A DNA stretch of 6,742 bases from Patescibacteria group bacterium (GTDB lineage: Bacteria; Patescibacteriota; Patescibacteriia; S139-126): assembly GCA_015485755.1 (NCBI GenBank), contig WFTD01000126.1:1-6742 (forward strand). Direction: 5' to 3'. Numbering within the stretch: position 1 is the stretch's first letter; each line of letters opens with the position of its first letter. This document shows, piece by piece, positions 1 to 6,708 of the stretch. The notes under the pieces are model-generated. The model had not been told where the DNA came from, did not search any database, and was given only the letters and a program-made list of their open reading frames with translations. The translations under genes were made by a program, and so were the position numbers.

Positions 1-45
1 CCATAATATAGAAGTTAGAGTTAATAATAAATATTATTTATTTAA

Positions 46-73
46 ATTATGCCACTTTTAATGTTTTAGTCAA
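46..73 (-). promoter_or_regulatory. Candidate leftward promoter for a gene outside the window
   Basis: Read on the minus strand, TTGACT (73 to 68, five of six matches to a sigma-70 -35 box) is followed after 16 bases by CATAAT (51 to 46, five of six matches to a -10 box). This would drive a leftward gene whose start lies beyond position 1, making the region divergent. In such AT-rich DNA -10-like boxes are common, so support rests mainly on the -35 box and the spacing. Confidence 0.35.
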
Positions 74-78
74 ACCAA

Positions 79-108
79 TTGACAACTGCGGGGTAGTTTT
101 TTTAGGAT
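79..108 (+). promoter_or_regulatory. Candidate promoter of the 158-1961 gene pair
   Basis: A perfect TTGACA -35 box lies at 79-84. With an 18-base spacer the -10 box would be TAGGAT at 103-108 (four of six matches). A better-looking GATAAT at 111-116 has no -35 box at a normal distance. Transcription would begin near 115, leaving a leader of about 43 nt. The spacer contains a small hairpin and T run, listed separately. Confidence 0.4.
84..103 (+). terminator. Possible weak intrinsic terminator in the intergenic region
   Basis: AACTGC (84-89) can pair with GTAGTT (93-98), with one G-U pair and a GGG loop, and five more T residues follow (99-103). The stem is short, so this is tentative. If the promoter at 79-108 is real, the hairpin lies in its spacer and is not in that transcript. 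It could then act only on transcription arriving from the left. Confidence 0.25.
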
Positions 109-143
109 AAGATAATATGTACATTAACAATACAAATAATAAG

Positions 144-150
144 AGGAGGT
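144..150 (+). promoter_or_regulatory. Strong Shine-Dalgarno site for the gene at 158
   Basis: AGGAGGT at 144-150 lies seven bases before the ATG at 158. It is a near-ideal ribosome binding site and fixes the start codon of the 491-residue protein. The three other annotated genes have weaker sites or none. Confidence 0.85.
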
Positions 151-157
151 TTGCAAT

Positions 158-1633
158 ATGGAAGATAGACAGATTATGCCAACTTTTTGGCGAGAAAAGG
201 GGGATTTAGAATTGGTAATTGATCAGATGGAGAGTTTACGACCCCAAGTAATTGATGCAAGTAAAGTTACAATTGACGGCAAGCGTAAGAGTAGAATTTT
301 TCAGGATGAATGGCATTTATTTTTGATTAAGATTGAAGGGTTATTTACTAAAGAAGATAAGTTTCGTTTTGGTAGTTTTTTGCGCCTCTATCTAAGCAGT
401 GATGATATTATAGAGGTATTTAGAAGGGTAGATGATCAAAAAATGAAGCAAAGAGTGGTGGGTATAATGGCGGTGGTATTATTTTTGATAGGGTTTGATA
501 TTCCAGTGCCAAAGGAGATGTGGGATTTTATAAAAGAAAAGACAGCTGATACTGAGATAGATTTATTTATCTTCCACAACTCCAAAAACGCAAACAGAAA
601 TAATAAAAAAGGAGGAGATGTGATGCGAAAATTTATTGAATTGGATAAAAAACAGCAGGGGGTAGCCGCTGCTTTGATGGCTTATGCAGGCAGGATAGAT
701 AAAGGGAGGCGAGTCCCTGCTAAAGTAGAAGATTATACTATTTATGAATGGGCGGGAAAAGTTGACAGTGAGATGGTAGTATTTATTATTGATTATTTGA
801 GAAATAAACCAGTGGAAATTATAGTGGATGAGAATGAGGTGAGGCTTATCCTAGGGCAATTGGAAAAGGTGCCAAATTTTATTATTAAGGATACGGATGG
901 TACTTTATGGGTGAATACGCAGAAAGAGTTGAGTCGGGCCGTGATTGTCGAGGGTAATTTAGGTAAAGATGAGGTGGAAAGTCAGGAAATTGGCAGAATA
1001 GCAAAAAGAAGGGGCCGTTCTCCTGTTGTTAGAGAAAAAATATTTCCTCTCTTGCGCCAGTTTTTTATTCAGTCGTCAAATTTCCAGAAAGGTGTTCACA
1101 TTGAGCATAATGGCCAAATTTTTTATCTTCTGGGAAAGTGGGGTGATTTTAAGGATGAACTTCTGCGTTTTTTAATTGATCAAGGAGTAAGGACAAGTCT
1201 CACCATGACCTACCAGTATTTGTGGAAATTTTTGCCTGTTGCTGGTGATCTTATAATCAATGAAGGTAGGAAGTATTTTGTGGCTAAGATTGATGAACAT
1301 AGTTATCAGCAGAAAGAAAAAGTGGAGGCATCTGAAGTGCCGGAAGAAGCGGTTCAGCCAGAGGCAAATAGAGAAAAGTTAGGCGAAGAAGGCAATTTGC
1401 CCATAAATGCAGGAGTATCTGGTGATGGTGAGGATAATAGAATATCCGCTATCGCTGCCCTTATTCAAAGCCCAGAAGAAGAATTTTTGAAAGGGCTGGC
1501 TCAGTTAACCTCTGTGGCAGCGGCGCGTTTGCTGGAAATTGAGGGAGGGAAAGAATTAGCTAAGGAGTTATCTGGTTTGTTTGCTAGAATTGTTGATTTG
1601 AACAGTCGGCGGGGGGAAGCGGTCAATGGGTAA
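158..1633 (+). CDS. Hypothetical protein, 491 aa, possibly a fusion of two former genes
   Basis: I do not recognise this protein and assign no function. The start is fixed by the ribosome binding site at 144-150. Residues 1-138 look like a mostly helical globular domain; the hydrophobic stretch at about 100-112 is too short for a confident membrane helix. Residues 139-155 form a polar Asn/Lys-rich stretch with atypical codons. Residues 156-382 look globular, with a basic patch (KRRGR, 283-287) before a mixed helix/strand segment. Residues 383-428 are an acidic, probably disordered linker, and 429-480 a helical C-terminal tail. There is no signal peptide. The last 8 nt overlap the next gene, implying translational coupling. 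A ribosome binding site and in-frame ATG at 611-625 raise the possibility that this is two genes joined by a frameshift (about 155 and 336 residues) or one gene with an internal start. The basic patch hints at nucleic acid binding, but that is a guess. Confidence 0.75.
   Translation: MEDRQIMPTFWREKGDLELVIDQMESLRPQVIDASKVTIDGKRKSRIFQDEWHLFLIKIEGLFTKEDKFRFGSFLRLYLSSDDIIEVFRRVDDQKMKQRVVGIMAVVLFLIGFDIPVPKEMWDFIKEKTADTEIDLFIFHNSKNANRNNKKGGDVMRKFIELDKKQQGVAAALMAYAGRIDKGRRVPAKVEDYTIYEWAGKVDSEMVVFIIDYLRNKPVEIIVDENEVRLILGQLEKVPNFIIKDTDGTLWVNTQKELSRAVIVEGNLGKDEVESQEIGRIAKRRGRSPVVREKIFPLLRQFFIQSSNFQKGVHIEHNGQIFYLLGKWGDFKDELLRFLIDQGVRTSLTMTYQYLWKFLPVAGDLIINEGRKYFVAKIDEHSYQQKEKVEASEVPEEAVQPEANREKLGEEGNLPINAGVSGDGEDNRISAIAALIQSPEEEFLKGLAQLTSVAAARLLEIEGGKELAKELSGLFARIVDLNSRRGEAVNG
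611..625 (+). promoter_or_regulatory. Internal ribosome binding site and in-frame ATG within the 491-aa gene
   Basis: GGAGGAG at 611-617 lies five bases before ATG at 623-625, which is in frame and codes for Met156. Initiation here would give a 336-residue protein ending at 1633. The ATG is part of TGATG (621-625), a classic stop/start overlap if the upstream gene were read in the frame starting at 561. The site is stronger than those of most genes in this window. It may be a remnant gene start, a genuine internal start, or the real start of a second gene hidden by a frameshift. Confidence 0.5.
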
Positions 1634-1961
1634 ATTGCTTAATATTGATCAAATAAAAAGATTTTTATCTTCAACCAGGAATAGTTCAAGCCATAAATTG
1701 CTACATCTCAAATTTATGACACCTCTTACTATCGGTGTTTTAGAAAGAGAAGTAGACATGGAGCTAATCGTAGCTTATAGATTTAAACATAAAAAATGGT
1801 TAATGCAGAGGTTTGGTTGTTCAGAAGACAAGCTTAATTTCTGGTTTGAGGTAGCTCTTTATTGTTTGGGCTATAAAGGTAAATTGCATCAGGAGGCAAT
1901 AAACGCAGGAAAGAAGCTGGTTGATTTATACAATAACTCAAATATGAAAAGAAGTAGGTAA
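1626..1961 (+). CDS. Hypothetical small basic protein, 111 aa
   Basis: I do not recognise this protein. Its ATG (1626) overlaps the end of the preceding gene by 8 nt, and a G-rich stretch at 1611-1619 can serve as ribosome binding site, so it is very likely co-translated with that gene. The protein is rich in Lys and Arg and has no signal peptide or clear membrane segment. Residues 44-64 look like a charged helix (YRFKHKKW at 51-58), 66-83 like an amphipathic or hydrophobic helix (NFWFEVALYCLG at 71-82), and 86-103 like a final helix. Two cysteines (65 and 80) do not form a recognisable metal motif. A small helical cytoplasmic partner of the upstream product is a reasonable inference, but no function can be named. 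The TAA stop (1959-1961) sits inside the terminator hairpin. Confidence 0.75.
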   Translation: MGKLLNIDQIKRFLSSTRNSSSHKLLHLKFMTPLTIGVLEREVDMELIVAYRFKHKKWLMQRFGCSEDKLNFWFEVALYCLGYKGKLHQEAINAGKKLVDLYNNSNMKRSR

Positions 1962-1976
1962 AGCACCTACTTTTTT
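1948..1976 (+). terminator. Intrinsic terminator, probably bidirectional, between convergent genes
   Basis: AAGTAGGT (1952-1959) pairs perfectly with ACCTACTT (1965-1972) around a five-base loop. The plus strand continues with TTTT (1973-1976), and A-T pairs can extend the stem outward. The stop codon of the 111-aa gene overlaps the hairpin. Read on the minus strand, the same stem is followed by CTTTTC, a weaker T-rich tail. It may therefore also end the dnaE and membrane-protein transcript, which stops coding at 2008 with no better hairpin in between. Confidence 0.75.
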
Positions 1977-2007
1977 AATTGTAAATTTTAATCTTAAAAC
2001 AGAAGAG

Positions 2008-3153
2008 TTATTTGATAATTTTTATTTCCACATGATCTTCCAGCGGTGGAACTGACTTGACCCAAGCAGGAGTAAAATGTACTTTGACTGATTCCACTCC
2101 CTTGATAGAGAGAAAATATTTTTCAACATCTTGTTTAGCAAAGCCAAGAATGTCTTCCACATTGTATAAATCATCAAGTTTGGTTGCAGCTATACCCTCA
2201 ACATACATCTGTAGAGTAGCAGAACTGCCATCATCGTTTGCCTTGACCAAGGTCAAATTTATGCTATCAGGATTAAAACTTAGATATTCTAAATTACTCG
2301 GGGTATTTAGTTTAAGGTTATTTTCAGCAGTTTGTTTTAATTTGTCTTTATCAACAGCCACGCCAACAACTCTGGCAGTAATAGTGAGGGTGAATGAAGG
2401 TGATACCTCACCAATTTTTTTATCAAGTTCAGTTGAGAGAATATAACTTTTAACTACCACTTGTTTGTTTTCGTCAGTTAATTCATCTCTCATTTCTTTT
2501 TCTATTAGTTGTTGAAGTCTTTGTTTGGCCTTTTCTACGTCAGTAGCTGTTATATAGTTTTCTGTCTGTGTTGTTTTTGACATTGGCTGATTTGATACAC
2601 CATAAATTTTATCTTGCAAGCCTTCCCATAATCCCGGAATAGTAAAACGTGTAGGACCAATTTCATAATCAGACCCGGGTTGATCTGCTTCTACTTCCAC
2701 ATCTATTTTCCCGCCTGGCGGAACAACAACAGTTTTGGTCAGTCGGAACAGTTTGCCCCCAGGGGAGAGGAGTCTGGTGGTGGCAATGAGAGTTTGGGGG
2801 CGGGAATAATTGTTGATAATTGTTACCATGCCTTTGGCTTTTACTTTTTTTTCTCTCATTCCTGAAGCTGAAAATTGGTCGCCAATAGTTTTGTTTTTTA
2901 CAAGCACTTTTCCTGGCAGGATATTTGAGCCGGTTAGCGTGGATGAGATTGACGGCAAGATTTCAATCTCAACTTGAGTTGATATTGGTTGCTTTTTGGG
3001 GGAGAGGTAAATAGTAGCTTTGGCTAGCGCAAAATAACTGATAATAAGTATCAAAATAACAGTAATAATAGCAAAGCCAACGGCAATTTTTTTGTTGGTG
3101 GGCGATATAATTGGTTGCTTTTTAGTCGTTTTTTTACGTTTGGTTTTAACCAT
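2008..3153 (-). CDS. Single-pass membrane protein with baseplate J-like extracytoplasmic region, 381 aa
   Basis: The N-terminus is highly basic (residues 1-22, many Lys/Arg), followed by one strong transmembrane helix at about 23-44, with no cleavage site visible. The topology should be N-terminus inside and the remaining roughly 335 residues outside. Residues 45-180 are beta-rich, with the segment KGMVTIINNYSRPQTLIATT (108-127), a PGGK turn (131-134), VPPGG (144-148) and GPTRFTIPG (166-174). From memory, this pattern recurs in membrane proteins of Patescibacteria that are often labelled baseplate J-like. Residues 203-231 are a likely charged helix or coiled coil, and 235-381 an alpha/beta C-terminal part. 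The ATG overlaps the dnaE stop by 8 nt and has no Shine-Dalgarno site of its own, so translation probably depends on ribosomes finishing dnaE. An envelope or surface role is inferred from topology; there is no sign of a phage tail cluster. The family resemblance is moderately sure, the function unknown. Confidence 0.8.
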   Translation of the reverse strand: MVKTKRKKTTKKQPIISPTNKKIAVGFAIITVILILIISYFALAKATIYLSPKKQPISTQVEIEILPSISSTLTGSNILPGKVLVKNKTIGDQFSASGMREKKVKAKGMVTIINNYSRPQTLIATTRLLSPGGKLFRLTKTVVVPPGGKIDVEVEADQPGSDYEIGPTRFTIPGLWEGLQDKIYGVSNQPMSKTTQTENYITATDVEKAKQRLQQLIEKEMRDELTDENKQVVVKSYILSTELDKKIGEVSPSFTLTITARVVGVAVDKDKLKQTAENNLKLNTPSNLEYLSFNPDSINLTLVKANDDGSSATLQMYVEGIAATKLDDLYNVEDILGFAKQDVEKYFLSIKGVESVKVHFTPAWVKSVPPLEDHVEIKIIK

Positions 3154-6100
3154 AAAATTGTTTTAAAGTTAGCTCAATTTGCCGGTGGATATATTCATTA
3201 TAACTAATTGAGAAATTAGTGGCAATTTTTTTAATGATATTTTGTTGCTTGATGACGATAAACACTTGATAGGGGCCTGGATTGGTGTGAAATATTTTTT
3301 TGAGATTTTCAATAAATTTGGGTTCAGCCCGAGCTGGAATTTCCAGACAAATTTTGTTGTCTTGGCGTTTTATTACAAAAGATGATTGTTTGGTTTGATT
3401 GGGGTTGTTTTGGAGGAATTTATTTAAATCTTTGGTATTAACAGAACGGGCCTCTTCTGCCAGTATTTTTATCTCTCCATCTTTATCAGAGACTTTTCCT
3501 TTGATAATAACAATCATACCTTCCTGCCAGATGGGTCTGGTTTCTTTGAGTAGCTTAGGGAAGACTAACGCTTCTACTGATCCAGTTTCATCTTCTACGC
3601 CGACAAATAACATTGATTCAGCTGATCTGGTTATAATTCGCTGAATGTGAGTGATAATTCCAATAATCTTGATATTGCGGTTTATATAATTTCGGCTATC
3701 GCGGCAAGTAGTGAAATTGTAAGATTTTAACCTTTCACTAAGACCTTTGAGGGGATGGGAGGTAATATATAGCCCCAGCATTTCTTTTTCCCAGTTGAGT
3801 TTTGTTATTTCGGAAGTATCGGAGCTAGCAGTGAGGTTGAGAGGGGGAGGACCGTCCTGAGTCAGGCCAAACAGAGTTGTTTGTTTGGAGGCGCGAAGGT
3901 TTTTGGCATTTTTATTATATTTTAATAGTAATTCAAGGTTGGCCATCATTTGTCCGCGTTGGCCAAGTTTATCCAAAGCGCCGGCTTTAATAAGCGATTC
4001 AAGTGATTTTTTGTTGAGATCTTTGTCGTGGATGCGAAAGAGAAAGTCAGCCAATGATTTGTAGGGGCCGTTTTCTTTCCTTTCCTTAACGATTGCCTTT
4101 ACCACATTGGCGCCAACATTTTTGATGGCATTTAAGCCAAATCTGATCAGCGGTTTGCCTTGTTTTATTGATTCAGCCACCACCGTAAAAGTTGAAAAAC
4201 TTTCATTGATATCAGGCGGAAGAACTTCAATTCCCATTTTGCGGCATTCTTCAATTTCAATTGCCACTCGGTCAAAGTTGTCCAAATCAGAAGTGAGCAA
4301 AGCTGCCATAAATTCGGTAGGGTAGTTGGCTTTTAGATAGGCGGTGTAATAGGCAATTAAAGCATATGAAGTAGCATGAGCGCGATTAAAGCCGTAACGG
4401 GCAAAGGGCAATATAAACTCCCAGATTTTTTTGGCGGTTTGTTTGTCAATGCCATTTTTTATCATTCCAGTTATCATCTTTTCCTCTTGGGCGTCAAGCA
4501 GTTCTTTTATTTTTTTGCCTACTGCTTTGCGGAGAACATCGGCCTCAGCATAGGTAAAGCCAGCCAGATCTCTGGCAATTTGCATAATCTGTTCTTGGTA
4601 AACGGCAATGCCATAAGTTTTTTCTAAGATTGGTTTTAGTTTGGGGTGGAGGTATTTTATTTTTTTGCGGCCATGTTTGCCGTCAATAAAGTCTTTGATG
4701 AATTCCATTGGACCTGGACGGTATAGAGCAACCATTGCAATAATATCCTCCAATTCAGTTGGTTTTAGCTGTTTGAGATATCTTTTCATTCCACTAGATT
4801 CCAATTGGAACACTCCCGTTGTTTCACCGGCCTGCAGAAGAGCAAAAGTTTTTTTGTCAGTTAAGGGGATTGAGTTGATTTCAATATGCTCGCCGTGAAT
4901 TTTTTCAATAATTTCAATTGTATTCTCAATAATTGTTAAGTTTTTCAAACCCAAAAAGTCCATTTTAAGAAGCCCTAGACTTTCAACTGAACCAAGCGAG
5001 TATTGGGTGACGATATCATCTTCACTAGTGGCTGAATATTGCAGAGGGACAAAATTGGTAATTGGCTCTGGCGTGATTACAACACCGCAAGCATGGGTAG
5101 AGGTGTGCCTGACGCATCCTTCTAGTTTTTTGGCATTGTCTATTATTGCTTTTGCTTCTGGTTCGTTTTCATATTTTTCTTTTAGTTCTGGTACCAATTT
5201 TAGGGCGTCATCCAAACTGGTAAACATTGGTATGAGTTTGGCTAGCTGATCGCAGTAGCTGTAAGGTATTCCCAGGACCCTGCCCACATCTCTCACCACT
5301 ACCCGAGCGGCCATTGTCCCAAAAGTAATGATTTGAGCCACATGGTCATGGCCGTATTTTTCTGCAACATAGCGGATAACTTCATCACGGCGAGTATCAG
5401 TAAAGTCAAGATCAATATCAGGCATAGAAATACGGTCAGGATTGAGAAAACGCTCAAAGATCAAGTCATATTTAATCGGGTCAATATCAGTTATATTGAG
5501 CAGATAAGACACTAGAGAGCCTGCGGCGCTGCCGCGGCCAGGGCCCACCACGATTTTGTTTTGTTTAGCCCAGTTAACAAAGTCTTGCACAATTAAGAAA
5601 TAGGACGCAAAACCAGTTTTGTTGATAACAGATAATTCATATTCAAGCCTTTGTTTGATGGCAGGGTCGTTTTCTTTGCCGGGGTAGCGTTTTTTTATAC
5701 CAGCTAGACATAATCTTTTTAGCTCTTCTTCTGGAGTTTTGTCGCCTTCAATATGATAGTGGGGGAGAAAATATTTCCCCATCGTTATTTCTATGTTGCA
5801 TTTTTCCGCTACTTCAAGAGTGTTGCTTATAACTTCAGGATGTTGAGAAAAATCTTGCTTCATTTTTTCAGGCGAACGGAAAGAGAAATCATCAGCCAGA
5901 TAACTCATTCTATTTTTATCAGTTTTTTTGCTTTTGGTTTGTAGGCAAATAAGAATGTCATGCGGTTCGCGGTCTTCGTATTCAATATAGTGGACGTCAT
6001 TAGTAGCCACCACTTTAATATCAAGCTCTTTTCCCAAAGCAAATATTTTTTCATTTACTATTTTTTGTTCAGGAATGCCAGGGTGATGCTGAACTTCCAG

Positions 6101-6613
6101 ATAAAAGTTGTCTTTGCCAAAGACATTTTGATATTTTGCAATTACTTCATATACTTTGTCCGGCTCTTGGCTTAAAATCGTTTGAGCGACTTGCCCCTTG
6201 AGACAGGCAGATAGGGCTATCAATCCTTCAGAATGCTTTTCTAGCAGCTCCCAGTCAAGGCGAGGTTTGTAATAAAATCCTTCCAGGTGGGCGGCGCTGG
6301 TCAGTTTGATAAGATTGCGATATCCAATAGTATTTTTGGCCAAAAGAACTAAGTGGTAATATTTGCTGTCTAGGCGAGGCTGTTTGTCAAAGCGTGAGCG
6401 AGGAGCTAGATAAGCTTCCATGCCGATAATGGGTTTTATCTCCGCTTTTTTGCATGCTTTATAAAATTCAACAGCTCCATACATCACTCCATGGTCAGTG
6501 AGAGCGAGGGCGGGCATATTGTATTCTTTGGCTTTATTTACCAAATCATTTATTTTGGCCAGTCCATCCAAAAGAGAATAGTGGCTGTGAGTATGGAGGT
6601 GAACAAAACTCAT
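3146..6613 (-). CDS. dnaE: DNA polymerase III subunit alpha (DnaE), 1155 aa
   Basis: This is the catalytic subunit of the replicative DNA polymerase, which extends DNA from dNTPs at the fork. Domains in order: PHP domain at about 1-275, with HLHTH (5-9), DHG (40-42), GMEAY (64-68), H87, C137, H176 and NDVH (205-208); the C-family polymerase core at about 285-800; helix-hairpin-helix region at about 825-885; clamp-binding motif QTTLFGL (911-917); OB-fold at about 978-1060; and a small C-terminal domain ending at 1155. The catalytic aspartates are visible as D401 and D403 in PDIDLDF and D552 in KMDFLGL. The GPGRGSAAGS (357-366) and YRPGPM (631-636) motifs are intact. Length is normal for DnaE, with no intein or frameshift. 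The start is chosen because the conserved PHP motif begins four residues in, although no Shine-Dalgarno site precedes it. The stop overlaps the downstream membrane protein gene by 8 nt. The intact PHP ligands suggest the ancestral DnaE type with possible intrinsic 3'-5' exonuclease, unlike E. coli. Confidence 0.98.
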   Translation of the reverse strand: MSFVHLHTHSHYSLLDGLAKINDLVNKAKEYNMPALALTDHGVMYGAVEFYKACKKAEIKPIIGMEAYLAPRSRFDKQPRLDSKYYHLVLLAKNTIGYRNLIKLTSAAHLEGFYYKPRLDWELLEKHSEGLIALSACLKGQVAQTILSQEPDKVYEVIAKYQNVFGKDNFYLEVQHHPGIPEQKIVNEKIFALGKELDIKVVATNDVHYIEYEDREPHDILICLQTKSKKTDKNRMSYLADDFSFRSPEKMKQDFSQHPEVISNTLEVAEKCNIEITMGKYFLPHYHIEGDKTPEEELKRLCLAGIKKRYPGKENDPAIKQRLEYELSVINKTGFASYFLIVQDFVNWAKQNKIVVGPGRGSAAGSLVSYLLNITDIDPIKYDLIFERFLNPDRISMPDIDLDFTDTRRDEVIRYVAEKYGHDHVAQIITFGTMAARVVVRDVGRVLGIPYSYCDQLAKLIPMFTSLDDALKLVPELKEKYENEPEAKAIIDNAKKLEGCVRHTSTHACGVVITPEPITNFVPLQYSATSEDDIVTQYSLGSVESLGLLKMDFLGLKNLTIIENTIEIIEKIHGEHIEINSIPLTDKKTFALLQAGETTGVFQLESSGMKRYLKQLKPTELEDIIAMVALYRPGPMEFIKDFIDGKHGRKKIKYLHPKLKPILEKTYGIAVYQEQIMQIARDLAGFTYAEADVLRKAVGKKIKELLDAQEEKMITGMIKNGIDKQTAKKIWEFILPFARYGFNRAHATSYALIAYYTAYLKANYPTEFMAALLTSDLDNFDRVAIEIEECRKMGIEVLPPDINESFSTFTVVAESIKQGKPLIRFGLNAIKNVGANVVKAIVKERKENGPYKSLADFLFRIHDKDLNKKSLESLIKAGALDKLGQRGQMMANLELLLKYNKNAKNLRASKQTTLFGLTQDGPPPLNLTASSDTSEITKLNWEKEMLGLYITSHPLKGLSERLKSYNFTTCRDSRNYINRNIKIIGIITHIQRIITRSAESMLFVGVEDETGSVEALVFPKLLKETRPIWQEGMIVIIKGKVSDKDGEIKILAEEARSVNTKDLNKFLQNNPNQTKQSSFVIKRQDNKICLEIPARAEPKFIENLKKIFHTNPGPYQVFIVIKQQNIIKKIATNFSISYNEYIHRQIELTLKQFYG

Positions 6614-6625
6614 ATTTGTATATAT

Positions 6626-6656
6626 AAAAACAGAGTAGGGAAGTGGGAATACTCTG
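6626..6656 (-). promoter_or_regulatory. Hairpin plus T5 in the dnaE leader, possible attenuator
   Basis: On the minus strand CAGAGTA (6656 to 6650) and TACTCTG (6637 to 6631) form a perfect seven-base stem with a 12-base loop, followed at once by five T residues (6630 to 6626). The shape is that of a modest intrinsic terminator, located between the likely dnaE promoter and its start codon, with only 12 nt left before the ATG. It could attenuate dnaE transcription or simply structure the leader. The stem is short and the loop long, so its strength is uncertain. Confidence 0.45.
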
Positions 6657-6679
6657 ACTTAAAAAGTTGTTAGTATTTT

Positions 6680-6708
6680 ATTATACAATACAAAAAACAA
6701 CAGGGCAA
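6680..6708 (-). promoter_or_regulatory. dnaE: Probable dnaE promoter
   Basis: Read on the minus strand, TTGCCC (6708 to 6703, four of six matches to the -35 consensus) is followed by exactly 17 bases and a perfect TATAAT -10 box (6685 to 6680). Transcription would begin near 6673, giving a leader of about 60 nt before the dnaE ATG at 6613. The -35 box lies within the right-end terminator hairpin, mostly in its distal arm. Confidence 0.6.

Larger units (their letters stand above)
1..157. other. Non-coding, very AT-rich intergenic region, probably between divergent genes
   Basis: No convincing reading frame is present on either strand. The stretch holds a short A/T-only inverted repeat (AATAATA at 23-29 and TATTATT at 32-38), candidate promoters facing both ways, a small hairpin with a T run, and the ribosome binding site of the gene starting at 158. 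The inverted repeat could be an operator, but a chance match is likely in sequence this rich in A and T. Confidence 0.6.

Noticed and set aside
249..545. Possible membrane helix in the 491-aa protein (residues 100-112)
   Set aside because: The hydrophobic run is only about 13 residues, flanked by charged helices, and more likely a buried helix.
2057..2446. Plus-strand 129-residue open frame opposite the membrane protein gene
   Set aside because: It lies wholly antisense to a better-supported gene, has no ribosome binding site, and its composition (Ser/Leu-rich) is typical of a reverse-frame shadow.
3146..6613. Possible intein or split in dnaE
   Set aside because: The protein reads continuously through all conserved polymerase motifs at normal family length; no intein block or extra endonuclease domain is present.
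6650..6671. Short palindrome ACTTAAAAAGT near the dnaE transcription start
   Set aside because: Only four pairs with an A-rich centre, expected by chance in this AT-rich stretch; not enough for an operator call.
3399..6673. Many plus-strand open frames of 60-85 residues opposite dnaE
   Set aside because: All but the last lie entirely antisense to dnaE; the last (6491-6673) runs from antisense dnaE into its leader. None has conserved motifs or convincing start signals.
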